From: Lithodes maja
Taxonomy: Eukaryota > Arthropoda > Malacostraca > Decapoda > Lithodidae
Reading direction: 5' to 3'
Assembly (NCBI GenBank): GCA_037953745.1
Contig: JBAKBP010010432.1
Coordinates: forward strand, 1-64,000
Length of the DNA: 64,000 bases
Below the pieces are notes generated by a model. The model did no database searches. It was not told where the DNA came from and saw nothing but the letters and a program-made list of their open reading frames with translations. Shown here one piece after another: positions 34,787-45,750 of the stretch (position 1 is its first letter; each line of letters opens with the position of its first letter). Made by a program: the position numbers and the translations under genes.

Positions 34787-35671
34787 TTGCCTAAAACCCA
34801 TTCCATAATAAATGTTCCTAGGCCTAGGGGAGCTCATCCGGGTGGTGGAGTGGCAGTTGTCTACTCCACATCTCTGGTGAATATCTTGCAAATAAGCCAT
34901 AACCCAGCCCCTCTTTATTATGAACTGTTGGAAGTGGAAATAAAACTCCATCAACAAATTCTAAGAATGGCAGTTGTCTATAGGCCTGGCCATCGTGGCA
35001 CAGATAGGGGTTTTATGGAAGAGTTTGGGCAGTTTCTCGAGGAATTTTCTGCTAAAACCGGAAGACTTTTGATATGTGGAGATTTTAATTACTGGGTTGA
35101 CAGCCCTCATCTGAAGCCATTCTCTCCTGAGTTCCTTGAGTTGACTGATCAGAACAATTTTGTAAACCATGTGTCCCACCCAACTCATATCTTAGGACAC
35201 ACCCTTGACTTGGTTTTCTCTCCTGTGGGTTGTGGTGGTGTTCTGGATGTTGATGTTGAGAATGCTGACCCTAATACCTCTGATCATGCTTTGATTACTT
35301 TCAGCTTTGATTTCCCTAAGCCACTCGCACATGAAAAAGTAATCAGATTTAGAAATTATAAAAATGCAGACCTAAATTTGGCTAGCAGTGAAGTAAAACA
35401 GTACTTGGGAAGTATTGATACTTCCAACCTTACTTCAGATGAGCTGGTGGAGGTACATGGAAATGCACTTAAATTAGTGTTCGATCATCACTGTCCAGAA
35501 GTAGAGAAGAAAATCATAGTACGAGATGATTCACCTGGTATAGCACTCGAGTTAAATTTCTTAGAAGAGCGCGTAGAAGAGCTGAACGTGAATGGCGGAA
35601 AAATAAACAGACTCTACATGGTTGCAATATCTGTCAGCCAGAAGAGCTGTGGTCCACAAAATCAAAGATGA
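34787..35671 (+). CDS. L2/Crack-like LINE AP-endonuclease part (5'-truncated)
   Basis: A 294-codon open frame. It contains endonuclease motifs PGGGVAVVY, RMAVVYRPG, LLICGDFNYWVD (catalytic Asp/Asn region) and NTSDHALITFSF (catalytic SDH). The start at 34787 is only the first in-frame codon after the truncation, so the first strands of the fold, including the catalytic Asn and Glu, are missing. The frame ends at 35671, and the linker to RT continues in other frames (35622-36042) through small shifts. In an intact element this enzyme nicks one strand of the target to expose a primer for the RT encoded downstream. Confidence 0.8.
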   Translation: MPKTHSIINVPRPRGAHPGGGVAVVYSTSLVNILQISHNPAPLYYELLEVEIKLHQQILRMAVVYRPGHRGTDRGFMEEFGQFLEEFSAKTGRLLICGDFNYWVDSPHLKPFSPEFLELTDQNNFVNHVSHPTHILGHTLDLVFSPVGCGGVLDVDVENADPNTSDHALITFSFDFPKPLAHEKVIRFRNYKNADLNLASSEVKQYLGSIDTSNLTSDELVEVHGNALKLVFDHHCPEVEKKIIVRDDSPGIALELNFLEERVEELNVNGGKINRLYMVAISVSQKSCGPQNQR

Positions 35672-36001
35672 AAAGAAAGTGTATTATCAGGGAAAAGTTG
35701 ACTCGTGTGGTAACGACCAGAGGAGGTTGGCTTCAATTGTAAACAGTTTACTTGGAAAAACAAGAGTCAGCTTAAGACCCTTCTGTACCCGATGCCGAGT
35801 TGGCTGCCAACTTTGTGGCATTTTTTGCTGGCAAGATAACTCGCATAAGACAGGAACTGGATGATGCTTCTGTTGGTGAAGAACTTTCAGTTGTACTCCA
35901 ACCCCGACACATTCCTAATAATGTCCTCTCATCCTTTCACTCAGTAGAGGTGGACATGATCTCGTCCTACATAAGAAACCTCAATAAAACATTTTTGCCC
36001 G

Positions 36002-37546
36002 TTGGATCCCATAAATGTTTCCAAGCTACCAAGAGTCTATGATCACACAGTTGAGTTTATTTCCAAAATAATTAATCAGTGCTTCTCTGAAGGTAGCTTC
36101 CCACATTCTGAAAAGCATGCACTACTCCGACCTACTCTAAAGAAACCTGGACTTGATGTTGAGAACATGTTGAACTATCGTCCTGTCTCCAACCTGTCCT
36201 TCATATCAAAGATATTAGAGCGTGCAATACTTGACCAATTACAACCACTACTTCAGCAGAATGAAACTATCCCAATTTTTCAGTCTGCTTACCGACAGCA
36301 TCATTCAACTGAAACAGCATTGATTAGAGTACATAATGATCTAGTTGAGAACATTTGCAATGGTGTGGCCTCACTATTGGTCTTGCTTGATCTCTCTGCG
36401 GCTTTTGACACAGTGGATCACGAGTTGTTATTGAGTGATCTTTATGATTGTGGTGTGCGTGACTCCGCTCTCTTGCTTCTTGGGTCGTACTTGTCAGGTA
36501 GATCCCAGAGTGTGATGGTAAATCAAGTGGTCTCGGACTCGACACCCCTGCAGTATGGTGTTCCGCAGGGATCAGTTTTAGGTCCTATCCTATTTATAAT
36601 TTATATTAGCAGTTTGTCTCTTCTGCTTCGTGCACATAATGTCACCTTTCACTTTTATGCAGATGACACCCAGATTTATGTGAGAATCACAAATATAGTT
36701 GATATACGGAGTAAGATGGAATTGTTGATGTCTGATATCAAGAAGTGGATGAGTGCGAGAAAACTTAAACTAAATGATGGTAAAACTGATATTCTCATCA
36801 TCCGAGGAAATAGAAGAGCTGATGATATAGTAGGTGCCCTCTCCATCAATGTGGGTGGATCTCAGCTGCGACCGGCCAACTCTGTTCGAAATCTGGGTGT
36901 ATATGTGAACTCCCGATTAGATTTCAAAGAGCATGTAAACCAGATAGTTAAAAGTTGTTACTTGCACATCAGAAATCTCTATTTGGTGAAGCCGTTTATA
37001 ACCAGACGTTGCCTCCTGACGTTGGTTCACTCATTGGTCTTCTCTCGTGTTGATTATTGCAATGCCCTGTTGGTGGGTCTTCCAAATTATATTTTGAAGA
37101 AAGTTCAGTCTGTTCTTAACAGGGCCGCAAGACTAATTTTTGGTGTTCCACCTAGAACTCCTACTACATCTCTTCACATAGAACTGCACTGGCTGCCAGT
37201 AAGAGCAAGAATAGAATTTAAGTTGTGTTTGGTGACTTTTAAGGTTCTCAAATTTGGTGAGCCTAGGTACCTTGCGGAGCTGCTCAGGCGCCCACCGGCA
37301 CACCATGGTGTAGTTGTGCGTCATGACAATGACCCTTTTCGTCTTGATGAACCAAGGGCTTTCCAGCAGTCTTCTTTCTTTGAGAGGTCATTCTCCTACA
37401 TGGCTCCGAGGTTGTATAACAGGTTGCCGCTGTCCATGAGACAACTGAGTTCTGTTGAATGCTTCAAGAGACAACTTAAGACTTTTCTCTTTGAGAGAAG
37501 CTATGATCTTGAGAGAGGTGTCATGACAGATGGCTATAGAGTTTAG
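36002..37546 (+). CDS. L2/Crack-like LINE reverse transcriptase, 514 codons, open
   Basis: Long intact frame with RT motifs in order: LNYRPVSNLSFISK (about residue 57), FQSAYRQHHSTETALI, the first catalytic Asp in LVLLDLSAAFDTVDH, YGVPQGSVLGPILF, and FYADDTQIYV carrying the YADD box. The C-terminal half has LNLGV/NLGVYVNSRLDFK-type sequence, FSRVDYCNALLVGLP and LHWLPVRARIEFK, then the characteristic end SFSYMAPRLYNRLP and FKRQLKTFLFERSY. These features fit the L2/Crack/CR1 group. The enzyme would copy the element RNA at the nicked target. Upstream frames carrying the linker and endonuclease are shifted, so a full protein is not encoded, but the RT itself looks well preserved. Confidence 0.88.
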   Translation: MDPINVSKLPRVYDHTVEFISKIINQCFSEGSFPHSEKHALLRPTLKKPGLDVENMLNYRPVSNLSFISKILERAILDQLQPLLQQNETIPIFQSAYRQHHSTETALIRVHNDLVENICNGVASLLVLLDLSAAFDTVDHELLLSDLYDCGVRDSALLLLGSYLSGRSQSVMVNQVVSDSTPLQYGVPQGSVLGPILFIIYISSLSLLLRAHNVTFHFYADDTQIYVRITNIVDIRSKMELLMSDIKKWMSARKLKLNDGKTDILIIRGNRRADDIVGALSINVGGSQLRPANSVRNLGVYVNSRLDFKEHVNQIVKSCYLHIRNLYLVKPFITRRCLLTLVHSLVFSRVDYCNALLVGLPNYILKKVQSVLNRAARLIFGVPPRTPTTSLHIELHWLPVRARIEFKLCLVTFKVLKFGEPRYLAELLRRPPAHHGVVVRHDNDPFRLDEPRAFQQSSFFERSFSYMAPRLYNRLPLSMRQLSSVECFKRQLKTFLFERSYDLERGVMTDGYRV

Positions 37547-38860
37547 GCTATTTTGCCACTGCTAGTGATTGTTAAATGTGTGTTGTATATAAGCCTTCTT
37601 TTGATGCATTGATTTTTGTTCTTTTTTCTTTCTCTTTTCGAGCGCTAGTGAATTCTTCGGAAAAATTGGCGCTTATGAGAAATAAGTAACATGCTTATTA
37701 TTATTATTATTACATTGGTCCATTTAGATGCCTTACCGTTTATGACTACTCTTTGCTTTCTGTCGCTGAGCCAAATTTCTATCCATTTCAACACACCGTC
37801 TTGTATTCCATGCGCTTTTAATTTTAGCAGTAAACATTTGTGGGGAACTTTGTCAAAGACCTTTTGAAAATCAAGGTATATAATATCTACAGCTTTACTC
37901 TCATCGTAGAGGTTAAGGATATCGTGGAAGAAGTCTAAGAGGTTTGTTAAACAGGAACGTTTTTTACGAAAGCCGTGTTGAGTATCTTTAAGTATGTTAT
38001 TTTCCTCTAAGTGATTTACGAGTCTGTCTCTTATGAGTGTTTCTAGCATTTTACATACAACTGAGGTTAAGCTAATTGGACGATAGTTACTGGGTAGGGA
38101 TTTGCTGCCTTTTTTGAATATCGGTGTTACGTTGGCTAGCTTCCGCTGATCAGGCATAGTTCCAGACTGCAAGGATTTATTGAATAGCAATGTCAGTGGT
38201 TTAGAGAGCTCATCCTTAGCTTCCTTTAGGACTCTAGGTGAGATTGCATCAGGTCCAGGCGTTTTATTTACCTTGAGTTTATCTAAACAATTCAATACTT
38301 CTCTCTCTGTAAAGGTGATATTGCTTAGAACATCTGAATTATCAATCTGAATCGGCGATGATGTAGGGATATCACTGAGGTCTATCGTTGTAAAAACTGA
38401 TGCAAAGAAGGTATTGAGGGCATTACTCGTTTGTACTTCGTCTGTGGTGTATTCTCCATTTTCATCGACTAACGGTCCAACAGTTGAAGTAACTACTTTT
38501 ATCTTTCTGATATAACTATAGAATTCTTTCGGGTTTGTTTTACTTTGATTCGCAACATGTAACTCCAGGGTCTTTTTACTTTGCTTAATTAACTTTTTGG
38601 CTTTGCGTCATAGCTCTACAAATTTCACCCGTTCTTCGTCATTTTGTAAGGATTTTAATCTATGATTAGCAAACTTTTTTAGCAAGCAGACAGTTTGAAA
38701 TATCTTTATTCCACCATTTGGGCTTATTATTATGGCCTGTACGCCGTATTTTTGATGGTATGCAGTCCTGCACTGCTTTTAGTTAAGTGGTTTCGAATAA
38801 TTCCCAAGATAACGACAATTTATGTCGTTATTGTTAATTAAAAAGCTCCAGTCAGTTTCT

Positions 38861-38897
38861 TTAACCCTCCAGCCCCGGCTATGTATTATATATTTAA
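38861..38897. mobile_element. 33-bp solo piggyBac terminus between two TTAA sites
   Basis: TTAA (38861-38864), then 29 bp matching the right end of the piggyBac MITE family (CCCTCCAGCCCCGGC, then TATGTATTATATAT), then TTAA (38894-38897). It adds 33 bp, a multiple of three, to CR1 ORF2 and keeps that frame open. Confidence 0.75.
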
Positions 38898-39401
38898 ACA
38901 TAGCTCTAAGTTTATGAAAGTTTGCTTTCTTGAAATTAGGGACTTTTTCGATGCTGCTATTTGGTTCATTACTAGTAAACTTTAAAGTGAAAGTTATTGT
39001 ACGATGGTCGCTGTTACTGAATTCATCACCAACATTCAAATTCTCTATTAATTCTTCTTTTGTTGCAAGTACAAGGTCAAGAACGTTATTACCACGGGTC
39101 GGCGATCGAAACAAATTGATAGAGTGAACTCTCTTGCAAGTTCGCATACAAGTCATGTCCGGAGTGTGAAGTAAGAGTATCGCCCCACTTGGTCACAGGT
39201 AAATTAAAGTCGCCAAAAAATACGGTATCTTGTGAGTTACTTACATCTGCAATTTGTTCATAAATTTCTCGGTCAGTTTGCACTGATTGAGTTGGAGGTC
39301 TGTAAATTAACCCGGGAGCTGCGGGGAGACTCTTAACAGTTCCCCCGGCGGACTGCGGGAAGACTCTTGAGAGTAAGTAAAATAAAAAATCAACTTTTGA
39401 C

Positions 39402-39404
39402 ATC

Positions 39405-39450
<46 letters not shown>

Positions 39451-39955
39451 GCCCCTGGGCCATGCAAAATCTCAGTCCTCTACCTCCCCTCCTTCCCCAC
39501 TTTCCTCCTCTCCTTCAGTTATCACCTATTTTCCCTATTATTCCCAAATTCTGAGGTATATTTTCGTGCTAACATTAGCGAGTTGCAAGCAGGGTGTTGT
39601 CATCACTGATGGCAAGCGAGTGCAAGAGAGAGAGAGAGAGTATAGATCGACTGTGTCTCAGTGGCCTTGGGGGAAATTGGCGGGAAAGCAGTTTGCCACA
39701 CCCATACATTATACAACTCGCGGGCTATATCTCCGATTTTGACCATCCAAACGCTGTTTTCACTCGTTTTATTGTTGTTTCAGGTTAATACCTTTATAAT
39801 CAACCCATAATAGGCGCATATGGATAATTATTAATGCTATTAATGGTACAATGAATATTTTAGTGACGGAAACACCTCAAATACGTCAGCACAGGGGGAC
39901 GTTTTCAATTACCCCCATGCGCACTTGTTAGGTTAATGCAAGTACAGTATTATTT
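39402..39955 (-). mobile_element. Poly(A)-tailed retroposon in CR1
   Basis: A run of about 42 T at 39408-39449 is the poly(A) tail of a minus-strand insert, preceded on that strand by GGCCCAGGGGCC. The insert separates two CR1 endonuclease segments. Its 5' limit is approximate. No coding frame or tRNA boxes were recognised, so it may be a processed RNA copy or an L1-type-mobilised SINE. Confidence 0.55.
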
Positions 39956-42532
39956 TTGTACCTTTATTATTCTTTATTAGCACAAAAGATGTGTCGACGT
40001 TCACAATTTGAGGTTTTGACAGGAGGGTCGGGTTAAGACTTTCTTTGATATAAAATAAAACGCCACCTCCATTTTTATTTATTCGGCTGTTCTCAAACAT
40101 AACATAACCGGGAAGTGAATACTCTGCTAAAAGTCTCTATCTTCTGTATTGAGCCAAGATTCTGTTATGCCAATCACATCATAATTTTCTGTAAACACTA
40201 GTTCCTCTAAATCTGAAAATTTATTGCGTATGCTACGAGCGTTTGCATAGAAAACCTTTAAAGTTGCGGTTTTAGAACTCACAAAACGTTCTTTAACCCT
40301 TCAAACCCGGTTGGTACATACGTGTACCATTATATTTTGCCCCCAGGAACCCGGGTGGTACTACATTGTACCAGTGGTGAAAGCCTGTGAGCTTCGTGTG
40401 CGAAGCGTCGGTCCGACGCCTCGGTCCGACGCATGTAAACAACAGCCGGCTGGACCGACGCTCCGCATCTCCGGCCACAAGAAGGAGAGCGTCGCTTGTT
40501 CGTGTGTGCCTGTATGTTGTTGTTCAGTATCGAAAAGTGGTGTAAAGTGGCTGGTTTGGCCATAAAGTTATCTCCAATGAAATCATCATCACAGCTCACC
40601 CAGTTGACTTAGAGAGCTCTACTTAATGCCATTCTACAGGTAAATAACACAGCTACGCTTGGGGATGCGCGGGAATGCGGGAAGCAGTCTGATTAACGAA
40701 TATACGGTAGCCTAGCCTAGACGTTTTTCGGCCAAAACACCCGGGTTTCGATGAATATATTGTTACGACCGGGCACTCGGGTACACTAGGGCTCTTACAC
40801 AGGACTCGAGTATGGCTCGCTGCCACAACGGAAACACACGATCCCAACCCCAGAGTACTGCCAGCCGAACAAAAAACGCCACTACCCTCCAGAGTTCTAT
40901 CTGCTATAACGGGGTATACAAGAACTCGGTACTAGCGTTTCACACAACAGACTAATAACAAGACGGGAGTTATCTAGTCTGGTCAACAATCAAACAAAGA
41001 AGAAAGTACTACAACACTAAAGAATAGTGTTGGCCGAAGCCGAAGTAATCCACCCTTGAACTAAGAACTTAAGAAGTCCTCCACCCTCTACTTCGGATCG
41101 GCACTATTACGTTACGTTAAACAATAGTCCTCGAGCATCAAGCAAGGAATCTTCTGATAAGTTAGATGCTTCTCGAATACTCGTAAGAAGTAAGTATCGG
41201 ATTTTGAACAGCAATTTAATGAATAACTCACTGGTAATTAAAGGCTTTAAATTGACATAAGAAGAATTATAAGAATAAGCAATAGGATATGGCAAACATT
41301 AAGAAGAAGTACTCCGACAATGCACTGGCAATAGCCTACTAAGATTGTGCTCGTGGGCCACTAATCTCTGAAGTAGCTAAGCGTGCCACACATGAAATCA
41401 ATAGTGCTTAAACAATAATAAACATAAGGAGAAGCTTCAATACTATACTGTATCTGCTGGTCGAGCAAAGTCTAGCTGGGATATCTAAGGTTAAGAGACA
41501 ATGGCTGAGCAAGCGGCTCGTAGCCTAGCGAGGTCCTTAAGACTGTGCGGCCAAATTACGGTAATTGACGGGATGCTCTCTTGAGAGATCCAGATCACTA
41601 GTATCTGGTTCTCTCCTGGCGATCCTCTCAAAGTCAAGCAAATGAGATAGCACAGTGTTGGGTGGCACAGGCAAAAGCCCTCACTCGCAACACAGTGCTA
41701 AACTCCCACGGTACACAATCAAAAAGACCCCCTAGGCTTCCCACGTCTCCGTTGCAATTGTGCTGGTTCAACCAACCTAGCACTCATAGGAAATCACAAC
41801 TCGAGGAACCCTATCCCAGTCTAGCATTACCTAAACCAGCAGAAAACAGGAACATGAATAATAGTACACAGGGAAATACATATACGAGTGCAACAAACAT
41901 CAATCAATCCTATTCTAGTTGACCCTTCCAAAATAGGCTATCTAACAGGCACTTATCTCGTGAGAACTCAAGCGATAATACTTTGGCTGACTAAATCTGC
42001 ACCAAAGGGGTCATTGGTTAAAAAGGGACGAGAAGAGAAGAAGGTAGGCTGTTCAGAGAGTAGAGAAAGTTCACATCAGTCGGAAGAATATGGATAGTTG
42101 CAAGGGATATGAGAGGTCGCTTTGCCTGATGAGTTCTGATCTAAAAATGGCGAGACCTCCCTTTTTATACTCGGCCCCGTAGCGAGCATAACGGCAATCA
42201 TGACGTCACATTCTCTCTCTCAATCTGGGATCGACAAAGGATTCCCACGCTCTTGATGAGGGGGGGGGGAGGGGGGAAGGAGGGAGGAGGGAGTGAGGCC
42301 TACACACCTCGTGGCGCGCACACTGTCCTCCGTTACATAACTCGCTCTCTCTCATCACATCATTATATATATATAAATCTCCCACACACAATACTTATAT
42401 ATAATGATTTAAAATAGAACTCGTTGACTTAACCCTTCGACCCCGGGTGGTACACGTGTGTACCATTTTTTTTTGGCCCGAGGAACCCGGGTGGTACACC
42501 ACTGTACCATTGCTTGCGTGAGTGCTTTTCGA

Positions 42533-45500
42533 ATGGCGCGCGTACAAATTTTGCTCCGTGGTCACCAGGCGGCGCTACCAGACAGCATGTACGCCAGTCT
42601 CTACCCTGCCGCCAACATGGATACTAGCCCAAAAAGTGATTCCCTTGTGTCCGATTCCACACTCCCTTCGACGCCTGCCCATGTTCGTCGCGCCCTAACG
42701 CGAATGCACGCACAAGATGCGTTGACTCCCGGAGGTATTGAAATAGCTTTGAGGAGTTATGAACGTGGTGAAGGCAAAAAAAGTGGTGATGACTTGGGCA
42801 GTGATAGCTCCGAGTCTTACGAGTCTCACTATAGTGAGGATTTTGACGATATAGAAGAAATCCGTGAAAGAGACGCGCTTTTTATTGGATTTGAGCATGA
42901 CGATGAAAGTGATGATAGTACTGAACGTGACATAGTTGTGCAAGGTGATGAGAGTCTAGTGAGAGTGAGCGAATGGGACAGCACTAGGTCGACTACCAAG
43001 TTTAGGTTGAGTGACACGACACCTAGCCCTTCGCCAGCTAAATCCCCATTCAAGATACGTTTCTATAAGAAACAAGTGCTCAAAAAGGCGGCCGCGGCAG
43101 CCAGGAAAGAGGCCCTAAAAGTTGGTGAGGGAGCAGTGCGTGAGGGTGCCAGTGAGGCTGCGCGTGAGGCCGAGGTTGACCCGCCATTGTCTTCCTTATC
43201 TACCCACGCCACCCAAGTTGCCCCAGGCTCCCGCCATTCTTCCCCACCACCACCAGCACTGCCTAGGGTTGAGGAACCCCCACTTTCGGCCTATTTACCC
43301 CCTATTTCCCCCGAGAGGAGACATACTACTAAAGAAAAGGGAAAAGGGAGAAAATATGTCAAAAAAGGAGCTACAAGTAGGCGCTCTTTGTTCGAGGCTC
43401 CCGCGGCTTCCACCCCTGCGGCTTCCACCCCTGCCGCTCCCAGCCATACGCCCCCGCAAGTTTCCCCAGGGTCCACCCCACCTCTCCAGCCTACAACAGA
43501 GGTTCCTCATGATGTGTTTGACCTCGCATCCATACCTGCACCTACAGACACTGAACCAGTGCTGTCTAAGACTCGTCGTAGGCCAAGGAGCCCCGAACCT
43601 CTGTATGAAGATGACAGAGCCTCATCTCCCACTCCTTCCCCACCTCGCCGACCTACACGCCGCCCACGCATCATTCGTTCCCCGCAAGAATATGAGGGGG
43701 GCTCTGAAGATGAAGGGCACCTCACAGACGACTCTGGCCATGATTACCTGGGTCCACCGTCAGGGCAAGATGACGGCTCTGACGACAACGACGATGACGA
43801 ATTTATGGACATCGACGACCCTCAACCCAGACGCTTTGCCCAGGGCCGTCGTGCTCCTGGCCGCCCTGGCCGCCTGGCTGGCCGCCGGGCTGGGCCTGGG
43901 CGCCGTCGCGCTCCTGGCCGCCCTAGGGTTCGCGCCGCCAAAGTTCGTGGGCGTGCTGCCCCCGCTGTAGCTCCTCGTCAGCGTCGCCAGAAGGACGGAT
44001 TTTATGTTTTCAACTGGCAGGATGTGGCTGCTGATGAAGTCATTGACCCTGATGTAACCCCTTTTGATGAGGTACAGGATGCTCCAGGAGTTACCCCAAG
44101 TTTTCCTGCAGGCCCCAATGCTCGACCACATGAGCTTTTTGAGGCTTTTTTTGATAAGGAGGTTACTGACTTTGTCATAAAAGAGACAAATAAGCATTAC
44201 CAAATCCAGGTTAACTTTTTTGGCAAGGTGACCAAGGGCCACATGAAGCGGTGGACCCCAGTGACTCATCCCGAGTTCATGGTGTTCCTGGCAATCACCA
44301 TGCTAATGCCTCATGTGAAGAAGCACAGGTTGGCTGACTATTGGATCACCAAAGATCTAATATCCACCCCTGCCTTCGGGAAATACATCTCTCGGGACCG
44401 GTACCTCGACATCCTCGGAGCGCTCCATCTTGTCACCAACACCGACATGCATCTCCCTGACAAACTGTGGAAAATTAGGACGTTGTACGAGATGATGAGA
44501 GAACGTTTCACGTCCTACTTCATGCCCTTCTGCAACGTCTGTATTGACGAGTCTCTTGTGCTGTTCCGGGGAAAGCTGAGCTTCAGGCAGTACATCCCCT
44601 CAAAGAGACATCGCTTTGGTATAAAGTTCTTTGTGCTGTGCGATTGCCAAACTGGCTATGTCCTGGACTTCCTGGTCTACAGCGGGAAGGAAGGGGACGT
44701 GGCAATAGACCCCCTCATTGGCTTTGGCGGAGCAGTGGTTCAAGCCATGATGAACCGGTACTTCGAAAAGAATCACGTCCTCTACACGGACAACTACTAC
44801 ACGTCCCCCACTCTCTCAAAGTACCTCCATGAGCGCCAGACGGGGACTGTAGGCACAGTACGAGGGAAAAGGAAGGGCATGCCAAGTTTCCCTCCTAAAA
44901 CAAAGAAAGGCGATGTCTTCAAGAAGAAGTCGGGACCCATTCTGGCTATCCACTGGCACGACCAGCGGAAGGTCAACATCCTGAGCACCGTCCACAAGGG
45001 GGAAATGGTTGAGACTGGCAAGGTGGATCGCCGCACCAAAGTCAGGGTGACCAAGCCCGATGCTGTCCTGGACTACAACATCAATATGAGGCTGGTGGAC
45101 AAGTCCGACATGCAGATAGGCTTCATCGACTGTCTGCGTACCTCGTGCAGATGGTACAAAAAGTTCTTTCTGCACATGGTGGACATGTCAATGCTGAATG
45201 CCTATAATATCTACAGGCTTCGGAATCCGCGCACACCCAGGAAGTTCAGTAGCCTGCGGAGGTTCCAAAAACAGGTGTTGGTGGAGCTCCTGGACAGGTA
45301 TGCTATGCCACAGAGGGCAGTGGCACAACCTGGGCGCCCCGTTCAGGACCGCATGCAGGGTGCACAGTTTGTAAGTGTGCACAAGCTCGGTTACCTGCCT
45401 CTGGAACGAGATGGAGTCACCATTAGCAGAAGGCGGTGCCATGTCTGCTGGAACAGCCAGGTGAGGCCGAGGAAGCAGAAAAAGACCACCATGCAGTGTG

Positions 45501-45568
45501 TGGAGTGCCGACTGTCACTATGTCCTATACCGTGCTTTGCTGAATACCACAGCAAGCAGGAGTACTAA
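42533..45568 (+). CDS. piggyBac transposase, intact
   Basis: Open from the MARVQ start at 42533 (in-frame ATGs also at 42587 and 42617; the MDTSPKS start at 42617 is shared with the related copy) to a stop at 45568, about 1011 residues. The first 450 or so are disordered: acidic, then Pro/Ser-rich, then Arg/Gly stretches with AT-hook-like GRPGR and PGRPRV. The DDE core has catalytic Asp codons at 44546 (VCIDESLVLFRG), 44789 (LYTDNYYTSP) and 45098/45107 (MRLVDKSDMQ). The spacings of 81 and 103 residues fit the piggyBac pattern. The C-terminus is a Cys-rich zinc-binding domain (RCHVCWNSQVR, QCVECRLSLC) that binds the transposon ends. It cuts and pastes at TTAA. The N-terminal tail is long for the family. 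No frameshift or stop is visible, so this copy may be active. Confidence 0.95.
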   Translation: MARVQILLRGHQAALPDSMYASLYPAANMDTSPKSDSLVSDSTLPSTPAHVRRALTRMHAQDALTPGGIEIALRSYERGEGKKSGDDLGSDSSESYESHYSEDFDDIEEIRERDALFIGFEHDDESDDSTERDIVVQGDESLVRVSEWDSTRSTTKFRLSDTTPSPSPAKSPFKIRFYKKQVLKKAAAAARKEALKVGEGAVREGASEAAREAEVDPPLSSLSTHATQVAPGSRHSSPPPPALPRVEEPPLSAYLPPISPERRHTTKEKGKGRKYVKKGATSRRSLFEAPAASTPAASTPAAPSHTPPQVSPGSTPPLQPTTEVPHDVFDLASIPAPTDTEPVLSKTRRRPRSPEPLYEDDRASSPTPSPPRRPTRRPRIIRSPQEYEGGSEDEGHLTDDSGHDYLGPPSGQDDGSDDNDDDEFMDIDDPQPRRFAQGRRAPGRPGRLAGRRAGPGRRRAPGRPRVRAAKVRGRAAPAVAPRQRRQKDGFYVFNWQDVAADEVIDPDVTPFDEVQDAPGVTPSFPAGPNARPHELFEAFFDKEVTDFVIKETNKHYQIQVNFFGKVTKGHMKRWTPVTHPEFMVFLAITMLMPHVKKHRLADYWITKDLISTPAFGKYISRDRYLDILGALHLVTNTDMHLPDKLWKIRTLYEMMRERFTSYFMPFCNVCIDESLVLFRGKLSFRQYIPSKRHRFGIKFFVLCDCQTGYVLDFLVYSGKEGDVAIDPLIGFGGAVVQAMMNRYFEKNHVLYTDNYYTSPTLSKYLHERQTGTVGTVRGKRKGMPSFPPKTKKGDVFKKKSGPILAIHWHDQRKVNILSTVHKGEMVETGKVDRRTKVRVTKPDAVLDYNINMRLVDKSDMQIGFIDCLRTSCRWYKKFFLHMVDMSMLNAYNIYRLRNPRTPRKFSSLRRFQKQVLVELLDRYAMPQRAVAQPGRPVQDRMQGAQFVSVHKLGYLPLERDGVTISRRRCHVCWNSQVRPRKQKKTTMQCVECRLSLCPIPCFAEYHSKQEY

Positions 45569-45750
45569 CTAATAATCATAGTGAAAGTACCAAAGACTGA
45601 CAATATGTATGTATATAGGCAACAAGTGGAAATAAAACAATGTACAGGTGTATTGTGATAAAAAAAGTCATGTATTATGAAAACATATATAAATAAGTGA
45701 AAAAAGACACAATAAATTGTATATAAAACGTTTACAAAGCATATAACTAA

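Larger units (their letters stand above)
34775..37709 (+). mobile_element. L2/Crack-like LINE inserted in CR1, 7-bp TSD
   Basis: Flanked by TTACATT at 34768-34774 and 37710-37716. It begins inside the endonuclease domain, so it is 5'-truncated, and ends with AAATAAGTAACATGC and a (TTA)n tail (37697-37709). It is opposite in orientation to the CR1 it interrupts. Confidence 0.92.
33870..40292 (-). pseudogene. CR1 ORF2 (AP-endonuclease and reverse transcriptase), interrupted
   Basis: From 5' to 3': 39955-40292 encodes the endonuclease start (FYANARSIRNKFSDLEEL; GITESWLN). After a poly(A) insertion it continues with GLIYRPPTQSVQTD, FFGDFNLPVTKWGD and NSDHRTITF (38779-39463). RT begins at 38295 with NKTPGPDAISPRVLK, then YRPISLTSVVCK, HGFRKKRSC and IYLDFQKVFDKVPHK (first catalytic Asp). 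After the L2/Crack-like insertion it resumes with SSGVPQGSVLGP and the KFADDTKIA box, then the C-terminus (RPLLEYCVQSWCPY; LERVQRRVTKMIP). A last frameshift near 33935 moves it to a frame ending in DSFKLRLDKYLASNPR. The protein would nick target DNA and prime reverse transcription. Stops and four insertions abolish function. Confidence 0.88.

Noticed and set aside
43122..43970. Second long frame overlapping the piggyBac ORF
   Set aside because: A shadow of the Pro/Arg-rich region in another frame; the transposase frame carries the conserved domains.
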